Source: an uncultured Oscillospiraceae bacterium
GTDB taxonomy: Bacteria; Bacillota; Clostridia; Oscillospirales; Oscillospiraceae
NCBI GenBank assembly: GCA_900769995.1
Contig: CAAGIT010000131.1
Coordinates: 1-15,946, forward strand
Length of the DNA stretch: 15,946 nt
Direction: 5' to 3'
Shown here: piece after piece, positions 1 to 8,462 of the stretch
Position numbering within the stretch: the stretch's first letter is position 1
Layout: the number at the start of each line of letters is the position of its first letter
Translations under genes and position numbers: made by a program
Notes under the pieces: generated by a model
Told to the model about the DNA's origin: nothing
Databases searched by the model: none
The model's input: only the letters and a program-made list of their open reading frames with translations

Positions 1-123
1 CAGACGCAGAACAGAAAAATCGCCCTGCACAAGACAGACGATCAGCATGGCCAAGGAAGCAGCGGCAAACACCCCTCCGATAACTGCGGCTGCGAGCCAA
101 AAGGGTTTTTTATATCGAAGCAT
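1..123 (-). CDS. N-terminus of an unidentified membrane or exported protein (partial)
   Basis: The first 41 codons of a minus-strand gene that runs off the left edge. The start ATG (123-121) has a GGAGG ribosome binding site about 7 bases upstream, and a consensus promoter lies at 183-211. The peptide begins MLRYKKPFWL and continues with a long hydrophobic stretch (about residues 8-33) after a basic start, so it is either a signal peptide or a membrane anchor. No lipobox is evident. Too little remains to name a family. The start is well supported by promoter, leader and RBS all in order; the function is unknown. Confidence 0.7.
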   Translation of the reverse strand, partial: MLRYKKPFWLAAAVIGGVFAAASLAMLIVCLVQGDFSVLRL

Positions 124-139
124 AGCGGTTCCTCCGAAA

Positions 140-162
140 GCGGTACGGTGCGGCAGTACCGC
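140..162 (-). promoter_or_regulatory. Leader hairpin just upstream of the RBS
   Basis: A 7-bp inverted repeat (GCGGTAC / GTACCGC) with a 9-base loop lies in the transcribed leader, ending a few bases before the GGAGG. It may affect mRNA stability or ribosome access. No riboswitch family is recognised. Confidence 0.4.
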
Positions 163-182
163 AGCGTAGAAGTATTATTTGA

Positions 183-211
183 ATTATATAGAATCCGTCG
201 AGTTCTGTCAA
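183..211 (-). promoter_or_regulatory. Consensus sigma-A promoter for the partial membrane protein gene
   Basis: On the minus strand the sequence reads TTGACA, 17 bases, TATAAT, a perfect consensus match in both hexamers and spacing. Transcription should begin near position 176 and run left into the gene starting at 123. Confidence 0.85.
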
Positions 212-372
212 GTTGTGCGCAAAAAACAAAAGCTTCCCTGCGTTCGGTGACAAAATCAACAAAAGCATAAAAAGCATTGAAAATCAACGTTTTATCCGAT
301 CACAACAGAAATATAACAGGACAAAAATTGACGTAAAAACAGAGGTCATTGTGAATAATTACAAAAAAAAAG

Positions 373-397
373 AAAAGTGCCGACAACGGCACTTTTT
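373..397. terminator. Bidirectional intrinsic terminator hairpin
   Basis: A 10-bp perfect stem (AAAAGTGCCG / CGGCACTTTT) with loop ACAA is flanked by an A-rich tract on the left and T's on the right, so it can terminate on either strand. Neither flank ends in a recognisable gene. It lies in the 394-base gap between divergent genes (124-517), where I see no credible coding sequence. It may insulate the two divergent promoters or end a short unannotated RNA. Confidence 0.7.
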
Positions 398-517
398 GCG
401 GTGGTAATTTGCGGCAAACTGTGTTATGATTGAGTTATTCCTATAGGTATCTCTGCGCCCAAAAGCAGGAATCTGCGCATGGGTGGGGAGAACCAAATAA
501 TCAAAGGAGGAAAAAGA

Positions 518-3500
518 ATGAAAAAGCAGTTCAAGAGAGTCCTTGCGAGCCTTTTGGTCCTCGTGATGGTTCTCGCAATGCTGCCCACGATCGCAATCGC
601 GGCAGAAACCTACACCGCGACACCGCTGACAGAGCTTCCCACGGCTGATCAGACTGTCGTGATCTACAGTGCTTCTGCAGGCGGCGTGTTCGCGGGCAGT
701 GCCGACGGCGGAGCTGTCGGCGTTTCCGCAGCAGCCATGAGTGAGGAAAACGGCAGCCTGAACATCTCTGAAGGCGCCGGTGTCTACAAGCTGGTTCCCA
801 ACTCTGACGGCACCTACTACATCACCTGCGGCGGCAAGTATCTGCACGTCACGGCGGATGAAAAGCTCTCCCTCAAGGACACCGCAGAGACCGGCACCAA
901 GTGGAATGTCACCGCAGCCGACGGCTATGATGGCTACACCATTTCCAACGCAGAGATCAAGTACAACAACAAGTACGACATCTATGTGGAGTACTACGGC
1001 TCCTTCAAGGCATGGACCTGCAAGACGATGTCCGACATCTATGTCTTCAAGTTCTTCGAGATCGATGCCTCTGTCGCGGATGCCGACGGTGACGGCTATG
1101 TGGGCACCAAGCCCGTAGCCGGCGCTCTGCCCAAGGACGGCGACAAGGTCGTTATCTATAACGAATACGGCGGCGCTTGCTTCGGCGCACAGAGCGACGA
1201 TCCCACCGCTCCTTCCCTGAACGCTGTCGAATCCACCATGACCGCAGACGGTCTGGAGCCCGGCAACGGCTCCCTGATTTTCACCGTTCACTACGACGGC
1301 AGCAAGTACTACACCTTCGAAAACAACGGTAAGTATCTGCGTACCTCCGAAAATGCCGCCGACGGCAGCAACGCAGAGTGCCTGTATTTCGACACGGTGG
1401 AGAGCGACTATACCAAGTGGTATATCGAGTCCTGCACCGGCGGCTACATTATTTATAACAAGATCGCAAAGTATAAGAGCAATGCCGTCTGCATCGAGCA
1501 TTTCGGCAGCGCATTCAGCGGCTGGACCTTCAACGGCTCCACCAATCTCTTCGCGATGAACTTCTACACGGTAGAAGACGAGCTGGGTCTGGGCTACGTC
1601 CTGAACCCCAAGGTCAACCTTGTTGCTGAGAATGCCTTCCTCGGCGCTGACTACGAGTTCGAGGCAAAGCTGGACGAGCTGGCAAAGGTCGAGGACATCA
1701 AGGCTTCCTTCAGCGTTGACGGCGGCGCAGAAAAGTCCATTACCGCAAAGGCAGTTGACGGCTATAAGTACAGCTATACCATCCCCAGCGCAGAGCTGGC
1801 CGGCGGCAGCGCGCTGACCCTGAAGGTCACCGCCACCAACGAGTACGGCATGCAATACTCCGGCGAAAAGACCGTCGAGATCAAGGATGAACCCATCATC
1901 ATCTCCGTCTCTCCCGCTTCCAACGAGGCTACCGGCTCCGAGAAGCGTCCGGAGATCACCGTGAACATCGCAAACTGCGGCACGAACCCCACGGTGGAAA
2001 TGACCCTGGACGGCGCTGCTGTCACCCCGACAGTTACTGCCGACAAGATCACCTACAAGGCCCCGGAAAACATGACCGATGACCGCCATGCGGTTGCCGT
2101 CACCATCACCCGTGCCGACGGCAAGAAGGCTTCCATGGAATGGTCCTTCTTCGTTGGCGAGGCAGGCATCAGCCTGTACTTCGGTCAGATGCACTCCCAT
2201 ACCGCGGAGTACTCTGACGGCGCAGGTCAGCTTGAGGATGCTTACGAGTACGCCAAGAAGGCAAACGACGTTGACTACCTCTTCGTCACTGACCACTCCA
2301 ACTACTTCGATACCACCTCCACCGCTACCACCAGCAGCTACTATGACCTGTCCAGCCTGACCAAGATCGGCGACACCACCAAGTGGGAACAGGCAAGAGC
2401 AACTGCTGCCTCCTACACCACCGATGACTTCATCGCTGCCTATGGCTATGAGATGACCTGGTCCGGCGGTCCCGGCCACACCAACTCCTTCAATACCTAC
2501 GGTCCTATCTCCCGTAACAACTCCTCGTTGAACAACAAGACCGGCTATGCAGGTATGCACCTGTATAACGACCTGATGGCGAACGCCAACCGCGGCTTGG
2601 ACATCGATGGCAAGCCCGTTGCTGAAGGCGTTCAGACCAAGTACCTCGAGGACGCTCCCGTCATTTCTCAGTTCAACCACCCCGGCACCACCTTCGGTAC
2701 CTTCGATGATTTCGCCGGCTATACGCCCACCCGCGACAGCGTTCTGTGCCTGGTCGAGGTCGGTAACGGCGAAGGTCAGGTCGGCGGCAGCTCCTACTGG
2801 CCGTCCTACTCCGAGTACGACAAGGCTCTGGCAAAGGGCTGGCACGTTGCTCCGTCCAACAACCAGGACAACCACAAGGGTAAGTGGGGCGATGCCAACA
2901 CCTGCCGTGACGTTGTTGTGACCGATGACTTCACCGAAGCCGGTCTGTACCGCGCAATGTCCGAGCGCCGCGTCTATGCGACCGAGGACCAGAACCTCCG
3001 TATTTACTACTACCTCAACGGCGAGCTGATGGGCTCCATCATCGACACCACCGAGCAGGAAGTGACGGAGATCTCCATCAGCGCCAGCATCTCCGATCCC
3101 GACGGCGAAAAGCTCGGCAAGATCGAAGTGATCGGCGAAAACGGCATTTCTCTGGCAAGCTTTGACGCTCCCGGCGCTACCTATGAGCTGAAGACCACTC
3201 TGCCGAACACCGATGCTTACTACTACCTCAAGGTTACTCAGGCTGACGGCGACATCGCTGTTACCGCTCCTGTGTGGCTCGGCGCCGCTACCCCCATCAC
3301 CGCTGCCATCAGCACCGATGCTGCTCTGAGCGTTGTCGGTCAGAAGGAAACCATCACCATTTCCGTCACCAACGCCGCTGAGTACGACTTCGAGCTGGAC
3401 ACCATCACCCTGTCCCTGATCAAGAACAACAACGAGATCGTTCTCAAGACCATCGAGGCTGACGAGGCTGTTGCTGTCGGCAGCACCCTGACCAAGGAGA

Positions 3501-5695
3501 TCGAATACGTCCGCAGCATTTCCGGCGAACAGACCCTGAAGGTCGTATTCACCGGTATGTACAACGGCAAGGAGTTCAAGGCACAGGCCTCCATGGAACA
3601 GAAGGTCTATAAGGCAAACGAGCTGAAGAATATCGGCATCGACTACGGCCATGGCAACTTCTATGTTTCCGGCGGCTACTCCGACAACATGGGCAACTTC
3701 ATCCAGTACGCTGCCGACAACGGCATCAGCGCAAACTTCATCCAGAAGGGTGAGTTCACCTATGAGAACATCAAGAACTTCGAGATGATCGCTCTGACCG
3801 TTCCGTTCGACACCGGCAAGCTGTCTCCCTCCGTTTACACCGCGGACGAGCTTGCAGCTCTGCAGCGCTACGTGGCAGAAGGCGGTAACCTCATCGTTAC
3901 CACCAAGTCTGACCGTAAGAGCCCGACCGGCGAACTGAACTGCGCAGCCGTCACCAACTCCATCCTCGAGGCTGTCGGCTCCAACGTCCGTGCCGCCAAC
4001 GGCATCATCGTTGATAACGAGCTGAAGTCCAACGAGGCATACCGCATCTACTTCTCCTCCAAGGAGAACTTCAACACCGAGCATCGCTTCACCGCCGGTG
4101 CTTACACCTCCTCCAACGCCTTCGGCACTGTCCCCGCAACCGATAACCAGACCGGCTTCCAGCTCTACAACGCTGCTCCGATCCTCATCAACGAGGGCGC
4201 CGAGGATAAGGTCACTGTCCTTGTCAACGGCTATCAGAGCACTTGGGGCGCAAGCTACACCGACAACTTCGACGGCTCCTCCTATGTGCCCGATTACAAC
4301 GCTGACACCGTTACCGCCACCATGGGCGATGTCAACATCATGACCTACGAAGAGCTGCCCGGCGGCGGCTGGCTGATCACCTCCGGCTGTACCTTCTTCT
4401 CCAACTATGACATCAAGGACGATACCGATTATGCCAACAAGTTCATCGTGAACAACATTCTGCGTGAGCTGACCGGCGTTGACGAAGGCTTGGTCATCTC
4501 CGACATCAAGGATGTCAAGGCTGTCCCCGAGGATCGCTCCGGTGAAGAGTACACCATCGAAGGCTATATTACCTCCAATGCTTCCGCATACGATCAGGAT
4601 ACCGCATTCTTCGATTGTATCTACATGGAAGACAAGGACGGCAACGGCATCAACTGCTTCCCTGTTGCAGGCAACTACGCCATCGGCATGAATGTCCGTG
4701 CCCACGGCGGCGTGACCTACTACTGCGGCGAAGTTGAACTGAACCTCGGCACCGATTACAACGGCTACATCCGTGTCATCTCGGATGAGCTCTACAAGAT
4801 CGAGCCGAAGGAAGTCACCTGCGAAACCGCGATGGCTGACGCAACCATCGGCAACCTGATGAAGATCACCGGTCTGGTCGTGGATATCCACAAGACCGAG
4901 GGCGTCATCGACAAGATCTATGTCCGCGATGACAGCGGCACAGCCTGCCTGTTCATCAACGGCTACATCATGAAGGATTACACCGGCCTCGACGAGCTGA
5001 AGATCGGCATGACCGTCAGCGGTGTCGGTATCGGTTCCCGCGACGTCGATGAAACCAGCGCTACCAGCGCGATCTTCTCCCGTCTGCGTGTCCGTGACCG
5101 CAGCGAGATCAAGATCCTTGACAGCGAGATCGACGCTGTTGCCGTATTCGATGACGTCAACGAAAACGACTGGTACGTTGAAGCAGTTCAGTTCTCCCTC
5201 GAGAGCGGCCTGCTCACCGGTACCTCCGCAGCAACCTTCTCCCCGAACACCACCCTGACCCGTGCAACCGTCGCAACGGTTCTGTACCGTCTGGCCGGTT
5301 CCCCGAAGGTTGAGAATCCTGCAAGCTTCTCCGATGTGGCAGCAGGTCTGTGGTACTCCGATGCAATCGCCTGGGCACAGGCAAACGGCATTGTCGGCGG
5401 CTATGAGAACGGCACCTTCAAGCCCAACGGCAAGATCACCCGTCAGGAAATGGCTGTCATGCTCGTAAGATATGCCAAGACCGTCGGCGTCGATGTCACT
5501 CCGTCCGGCAATCTGGATGCCTTCACCGACAACGCAAGCGTTGCAGCATGGGCAGTCAATGAGATGACCTGGTGCGTGGACAACGGCATCATCGGCGGTG
5601 TCAACCCGACCACCATCGCCCCGCTCAACAATGCAACCCGTGCACAGTTTGCAACGATCGTCATGCGTTTCGTTGCTCTGCAGAACGCGGAATAA
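518..5695 (+). CDS. SLH-anchored multidomain PHP-type phosphoesterase (1725 aa)
   Basis: Secreted cell-wall protein. The ATG at 518 follows AAAGGAGG (503-510) and starts a clear signal peptide (MKKQFKRVL, hydrophobic core, cleavage near residue 29); an earlier in-frame ATG at 479 has no RBS. Domains in order: two copies of an about 150-residue beta-rich repeat (about 38-185 and 204-350); Ig-like modules (about 367-545); a PHP/CehA-McbA-type metal hydrolase (about 553-830) with MHSH (558-561), TDH (591-593), E645, H654, NHPG (H721) and NNQDNH (781-786) as likely metal ligands; more Ig-like sequence; a ThuA/GATase-like fold (about 1040-1320); an OB-like, possibly nucleic-acid-binding region (about 1325-1530); and three SLH repeats starting near 1544, 1604 and 1669. 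PHP enzymes hydrolyse phosphoesters; the substrate here is unknown. Codon use is extremely biased, suggesting high expression. Confidence 0.9.
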   Translation: MKKQFKRVLASLLVLVMVLAMLPTIAIAAETYTATPLTELPTADQTVVIYSASAGGVFAGSADGGAVGVSAAAMSEENGSLNISEGAGVYKLVPNSDGTYYITCGGKYLHVTADEKLSLKDTAETGTKWNVTAADGYDGYTISNAEIKYNNKYDIYVEYYGSFKAWTCKTMSDIYVFKFFEIDASVADADGDGYVGTKPVAGALPKDGDKVVIYNEYGGACFGAQSDDPTAPSLNAVESTMTADGLEPGNGSLIFTVHYDGSKYYTFENNGKYLRTSENAADGSNAECLYFDTVESDYTKWYIESCTGGYIIYNKIAKYKSNAVCIEHFGSAFSGWTFNGSTNLFAMNFYTVEDELGLGYVLNPKVNLVAENAFLGADYEFEAKLDELAKVEDIKASFSVDGGAEKSITAKAVDGYKYSYTIPSAELAGGSALTLKVTATNEYGMQYSGEKTVEIKDEPIIISVSPASNEATGSEKRPEITVNIANCGTNPTVEMTLDGAAVTPTVTADKITYKAPENMTDDRHAVAVTITRADGKKASMEWSFFVGEAGISLYFGQMHSHTAEYSDGAGQLEDAYEYAKKANDVDYLFVTDHSNYFDTTSTATTSSYYDLSSLTKIGDTTKWEQARATAASYTTDDFIAAYGYEMTWSGGPGHTNSFNTYGPISRNNSSLNNKTGYAGMHLYNDLMANANRGLDIDGKPVAEGVQTKYLEDAPVISQFNHPGTTFGTFDDFAGYTPTRDSVLCLVEVGNGEGQVGGSSYWPSYSEYDKALAKGWHVAPSNNQDNHKGKWGDANTCRDVVVTDDFTEAGLYRAMSERRVYATEDQNLRIYYYLNGELMGSIIDTTEQEVTEISISASISDPDGEKLGKIEVIGENGISLASFDAPGATYELKTTLPNTDAYYYLKVTQADGDIAVTAPVWLGAATPITAAISTDAALSVVGQKETITISVTNAAEYDFELDTITLSLIKNNNEIVLKTIEADEAVAVGSTLTKEIEYVRSISGEQTLKVVFTGMYNGKEFKAQASMEQKVYKANELKNIGIDYGHGNFYVSGGYSDNMGNFIQYAADNGISANFIQKGEFTYENIKNFEMIALTVPFDTGKLSPSVYTADELAALQRYVAEGGNLIVTTKSDRKSPTGELNCAAVTNSILEAVGSNVRAANGIIVDNELKSNEAYRIYFSSKENFNTEHRFTAGAYTSSNAFGTVPATDNQTGFQLYNAAPILINEGAEDKVTVLVNGYQSTWGASYTDNFDGSSYVPDYNADTVTATMGDVNIMTYEELPGGGWLITSGCTFFSNYDIKDDTDYANKFIVNNILRELTGVDEGLVISDIKDVKAVPEDRSGEEYTIEGYITSNASAYDQDTAFFDCIYMEDKDGNGINCFPVAGNYAIGMNVRAHGGVTYYCGEVELNLGTDYNGYIRVISDELYKIEPKEVTCETAMADATIGNLMKITGLVVDIHKTEGVIDKIYVRDDSGTACLFINGYIMKDYTGLDELKIGMTVSGVGIGSRDVDETSATSAIFSRLRVRDRSEIKILDSEIDAVAVFDDVNENDWYVEAVQFSLESGLLTGTSAATFSPNTTLTRATVATVLYRLAGSPKVENPASFSDVAAGLWYSDAIAWAQANGIVGGYENGTFKPNGKITRQEMAVMLVRYAKTVGVDVTPSGNLDAFTDNASVAAWAVNEMTWCVDNGIIGGVNPTTIAPLNNATRAQFATIVMRFVALQNAE

Positions 5696-5704
5696 TGAGA
5701 ATTG

Positions 5705-5730
5705 CACCTTGGGGATGACTCCCCAAGGTG
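5705..5730 (+). terminator. 11-bp hairpin directly after the SLH protein gene
   Basis: CACCTTGGGGA pairs with TCCCCAAGGTG around a TGAC loop, beginning 10 bases after the stop codon. No T-run follows, so alone it is a weak terminator; it probably protects the mRNA 3' end or works with the next hairpin. Confidence 0.5.
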
Positions 5731-5743
5731 TGGACAAAGCCAA

Positions 5744-5779
5744 AAAGAGGGCTGCCGCAGCAACGCGGCAGCCCTCTTT
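5744..5779 (+). terminator. Strong 15-bp terminator-like hairpin
   Basis: AAAGAGGGCTGCCGC pairs perfectly with GCGGCAGCCCTCTTT around a 6-base loop. It has A's before and T's within the last stem positions, and is the likely transcription end of the large SLH gene. Confidence 0.7.
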
Positions 5780-5800
5780 CAGCCCCTCTCCCAAAGGTCA

Positions 5801-5829
5801 AAAACCGGTCTGAGAATCACCTCAGGCCG
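5801..5829. repeat. Imperfect direct copy of the 6036-6064 terminator arm
   Basis: This 29-base stretch matches 6036-6064 at 27 positions in the same orientation. It still forms a 9-bp hairpin (CGGTCTGAG / CTCAGGCCG, one G-U pair). With the other copy it brackets about 206 bases of repeat-like sequence. Confidence 0.65.
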
Positions 5830-5835
5830 ACTTCC

Positions 5836-5863
5836 AGCGTGTCGAAAAACCTTTCGGCACGCT
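5836..5863. repeat. 12-bp hairpin within the intergenic repeat
   Basis: AGCGTGTCGAAA pairs with TTTCGGCACGCT (one G-U) around an AACC loop. It is one of at least five strong hairpins between 5705 and 6068, a stretch with no credible gene. Confidence 0.55.
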
Positions 5864-5940
5864 GATAGACTGTTGAGAAAGTTCGAAAGACAAGCAACGC
5901 CCGCCTGTCGGTGTACATAGGTACGGTAAGGCGAGAGTTG

Positions 5941-6002
5941 TGTAGGGGCGGATATTATCCGCCTCAATGCGGCGTGGCAGGCGGCTGATAGCCGCCCCTA
6001 CA
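5941..6002. repeat. Palindromic intergenic repeat with GTAGGGGCGG ends
   Basis: The ends TGTAGGGGCGG and CCGCCCCTACA are an 11-bp inverted repeat. Inside, each end can also fold on itself: GGCGGAT/ATCCGCC at 5947-5963 and GGCGGCT/AGCCGCC at 5980-5996. So either one long cruciform or two local hairpins can form. The sequence resembles intergenic repeats I associate with Oscillospirales genomes (memory, not a search). Small reading frames across it look like shadows of the repeat, not genes. Confidence 0.7.
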
Positions 6003-6036
6003 ATTTTGACGGTTTCGGACTCTATCGACAGCCTGA
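5960..6036 (-). repeat. Dispersed repeat, copy A (matches 15870-15946)
   Basis: Read on the minus strand, this 77-base segment aligns without gaps to the plus strand at 15870-15946, with 63 identical positions by hand count. It includes a GCTGTCGATA-like lead-in and the GGGGCGGCTA core. This shows a dispersed family and not a chance palindrome. Confidence 0.8.
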
Positions 6037-6068
6037 AAACCGGTCTGAGGATCACCTCAGACCGGTTT
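6037..6068. terminator. 14-bp perfect terminator hairpin ending the cysteine desulfurase operon
   Basis: AAACCGGTCTGAGG pairs with CCTCAGACCGGTTT around loop ATCA, starting 3 bases after the minus-strand stop codon at 6072-6074. On the minus strand the stem ends in a four-T run. It also faces the end of the plus-strand SLH gene, so it may act in both directions. Confidence 0.75.
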
Positions 6069-6071
6069 CTC

Positions 6072-7187
6072 TTATCTTAGTGCATTTATCGTCTCACTGA
6101 GCGCCGACACGAAGGCAGTCAGCTCTTCGTCCGTTGTTTCGTTGCAGATGGACACGCGGATGGAACCGTCGATCAGCTCCGGTGCAACCTTCATCGCCCC
6201 GAGCACGTGGCTGCGGTGGCCCTTGCTGCACGCCGAGCCCGCAGAAACGCAGATACCCCGCTCCTGCAAGCCGTTGAGCAAGCCCTGCGAGCGCAGACCG
6301 ACCACGCCGAGATTGACGATATGCGGTGCTTCCTGTGCGCCGATGAGCTGTACGCCGTCAATTTCGCGCAGAGCGGCCTGCAACGCAGTCTTTTTGCGGT
6401 TCTGCGCCGCAATATCCGCCGCCCTTGTCGGAAGCTGTGCCGCACAAGCGGCTGCCAAGCCCGCGATCAGCGGAAGATTCTCCGTGCCGCTGCGCAAGCC
6501 GCTCTCCTGACCGCCGCCCAGAATGAACGCCGGCAGCTTCGGCTTCATATACAGTGCGCCAACGCCCTTGGAGGCGTGAATTTTATGCCCCGAAATCGAG
6601 ATCATATCCGCACCGAGCGTCCGCGCACGGAACGGCACCTTGAAAAAGCCCTGTACCGCATCGGTGTGGAACAGCGCATTCGGGCACATACGGTGGGTCA
6701 GCTTTGCCATGCGTTCGATGGGCATGACCGCACCGGATTCGTTGTTGACCATCATCACGCTGACCAGAATCGTATCCTGCCGCAGTGCTGCCTGCAAGCT
6801 CTCAACCGAGATATTGCCCAGCGCGTCCGGCTGCAAATAGGTGACCTCGAAACCGCGCTCCTCCAATTTCCGCATCGGCTTCAAAACCGCAGAATGCTCC
6901 ACAGCGGTGGTGACAATATGCTTTCCGCGCTTTCCCAGGCGTTCTGCGGCGGAGAAAATCGCCCAGTTGTCGCTTTCCGTGCCACAGGAGGTAAAATACA
7001 CATCCTCCACTGGTGCGTCCAGTGCCTGTGCAACCGTCTGACGGCAGCGGCGCAGCAGCCGTGCCGCCTCCGTGCCGAACCGATACAAGGCGCTCGGATT
7101 GGCCCAATCCTGCGTCAGCGTTTGTGTGATCGCTTCGACCGCGGCCGCACAGGGACGGGTCGTTGCTGCATTATCCAAATAAATCAT
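6072..7187 (-). CDS. Cysteine desulfurase, NifS/IscS family (371 aa)
   Basis: PLP enzyme of aminotransferase class V that releases sulfur from L-cysteine as an enzyme persulfide for Fe-S clusters, thiolated tRNA or cofactors, in the cytoplasm. Visible landmarks: N-terminal YLDNAATT (3-10), VEHSAVL with the PLP-stacking His98, HTDAVQ with Asp176, SGHKIHASKG with Schiff-base Lys202, LRSGTEN (231-237), and SAGSACSKG with catalytic Cys320. Length is normal. The ATG comes only 3 bases after the stop of the aminotransferase gene and lacks a strong SD, which suggests translational coupling. No IscU-type scaffold or ThiI/MnmA partner lies in the window, so the sulfur acceptor cannot be assigned. The exact subtype (IscS, NifS-like or other) is uncertain. 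Confidence 0.92.
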   Translation of the reverse strand: MIYLDNAATTRPCAAAVEAITQTLTQDWANPSALYRFGTEAARLLRRCRQTVAQALDAPVEDVYFTSCGTESDNWAIFSAAERLGKRGKHIVTTAVEHSAVLKPMRKLEERGFEVTYLQPDALGNISVESLQAALRQDTILVSVMMVNNESGAVMPIERMAKLTHRMCPNALFHTDAVQGFFKVPFRARTLGADMISISGHKIHASKGVGALYMKPKLPAFILGGGQESGLRSGTENLPLIAGLAAACAAQLPTRAADIAAQNRKKTALQAALREIDGVQLIGAQEAPHIVNLGVVGLRSQGLLNGLQERGICVSAGSACSKGHRSHVLGAMKVAPELIDGSIRVSICNETTDEELTAFVSALSETINALR

Positions 7188-7190
7188 TGC

Positions 7191-8462
7191 TTACAGTCCC
7201 AACTTTTCCAAGGCCGCCATGCGCAGGCAGATGCAAAGCACCTCCATCGCAGCCTTTAGTTCACTGACAGGCGGCAGCGACGGTGCAATCCGGATGTTGC
7301 TGTCGGACGGGTCCTTGCCGTAGGGATAGGTCGCACCCGCACCCGTCAGCGTAACACCCGCCTCCCTCATCAGCGCAACTACACGCTTTGCCGTTCCGTT
7401 CATCGCGTTCAGCGACACAAAATAACCGCCCATCGGCTTCGTCCAGCTTGCAATACCCAGCGGTTGAATCTCGGTTTCCAGTGCATCGAGCACCGCATCA
7501 AACTTCGGCGCCAAAACTGCCGCGTGTCGCTGCATCAGCGCCAAGGTATGCTCCTTATCCTTCAGATAACGGACATGGCGGAGCTGATTGACCTTGTCAT
7601 AGCTGATGATCTGGAAGGTCAACAGGGATTCGATGTACTTCAGGTTCGCCACCGAGCTTGCCATCACGCCCACGCCCGCACCGGGATAGGTGATCTTCGA
7701 GGTCGAGGCAAATTCATAGACCATATCGGCGTTGCCCTGTGCGGCACAGAGCGAGAGAATGTCGCGGAAGGGCCGGAACTCGCCGTAGATCTCATGCACG
7801 CAGTAGGCATTGTCCCACATCAGCACAAAATCGGGGGCTGCCGGCTTCAGGGCGGCGATGCGGTCAATCGTCTCCTCACTGTAGACGATGCCCTCGGGGT
7901 TCGAGTATTTCGGGACGCACCAGATGCCCTTGACCGTCGGATCCTTGACGGCTTCCTCCACCGCGTCCATATCGGGGCCGTTTTCGGTCATGGCGATGGT
8001 CACCAGCTCCATGCCGAAGGACTCCGAGATCTTAAAGTGGCGGTCATAGCCGGGTGCCGGACAGAGAAAGCGTACCTTTTCTTCCTTTGACCAAGGCCGC
8101 TCCGAATGCAGCAGACCGTGGGTATATGCCTTGGCGATCAAATCATACATCAAATTCAGACTGGCGTTGCCGCCGACAAGAATCTGCTCCGGCAAAGTGC
8201 CGAGCAGATCGGCAAACAGACGCTTTGCCGACGGGATGCCTGTCAGTTCGCCATAGTTTCTCACGTCAATATTGCCGTCCTGATAGTCCGATGTACCGAG
8301 CACGGTCATCATTTCCCCGACCAGATCGAGCTGTTCCGTGCCGGGCTTGCCGCGCGCCATATTCAGGGAAAGGCCACGCGATTTAATTCGCTCATATTCG
8401 CTCAAAAGAGAATCATATTCGCTCTTTCTTTCTTCCAATGTGTATTCTGCATACTGTTTCAT
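7191..8462 (-). CDS. Class I aminotransferase, aspartate aminotransferase type Ic-like (423 aa)
   Basis: Fold-type I PLP aminotransferase. Motifs (numbered from the chosen start): NMARGKPG near 34-41, YSNPEG with Asn188, MWDNAYCVHE with Asp217, STSKITYPGAGVG with Schiff-base Lys256, and a C-terminal NIRIAPS with the substrate-binding Arg. The NMARGKPG start and overall form fit the MocR-like/AspAT-Ic group (PF12897), which uses aspartate/2-oxoglutarate or related substrates; the exact substrate is inferred. An in-frame ATG five codons upstream (8477) lies at the GGAGG itself, so the ATG at 8462, 8 bases after GGAGG, is preferred. It follows the lipoprotein gene by 40 bases and precedes the cysteine desulfurase by 3. 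Confidence 0.9.
   Translation of the reverse strand: MKQYAEYTLEERKSEYDSLLSEYERIKSRGLSLNMARGKPGTEQLDLVGEMMTVLGTSDYQDGNIDVRNYGELTGIPSAKRLFADLLGTLPEQILVGGNASLNLMYDLIAKAYTHGLLHSERPWSKEEKVRFLCPAPGYDRHFKISESFGMELVTIAMTENGPDMDAVEEAVKDPTVKGIWCVPKYSNPEGIVYSEETIDRIAALKPAAPDFVLMWDNAYCVHEIYGEFRPFRDILSLCAAQGNADMVYEFASTSKITYPGAGVGVMASSVANLKYIESLLTFQIISYDKVNQLRHVRYLKDKEHTLALMQRHAAVLAPKFDAVLDALETEIQPLGIASWTKPMGGYFVSLNAMNGTAKRVVALMREAGVTLTGAGATYPYGKDPSDSNIRIAPSLPPVSELKAAMEVLCICLRMAALEKLGL

Noticed and set aside
359..5794. A 1811-codon open frame on the minus strand opposite the SLH gene
   Set aside because: It is in exact codon register with the sense gene and its product is a low-complexity Val/Asp/Gly/Ala string without domains; the sense frame has a signal peptide, PHP motifs and SLH repeats. 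It exists only because of codon bias.
5941..6002. Possible CRISPR repeat or tRNA because of the strong palindrome
   Set aside because: There is no array of spacers and no cloverleaf or anticodon arm; the second copy about 10 kb away shows it is a dispersed repeat. No tRNA, rRNA or CRISPR was seen elsewhere in the window.
5779..6055. Small minus-strand frames of 62 and 77 codons in the intergenic repeat
   Set aside because: They lie over palindromes and the dispersed repeat; no RBS, and the repeat explains the open frames.
6207..7259. A 350-codon plus-strand frame opposite the cysteine desulfurase
   Set aside because: The minus frame has all catalytic motifs; this one is compositionally odd (Arg/Cys-rich), has no RBS and runs past the gene junction.
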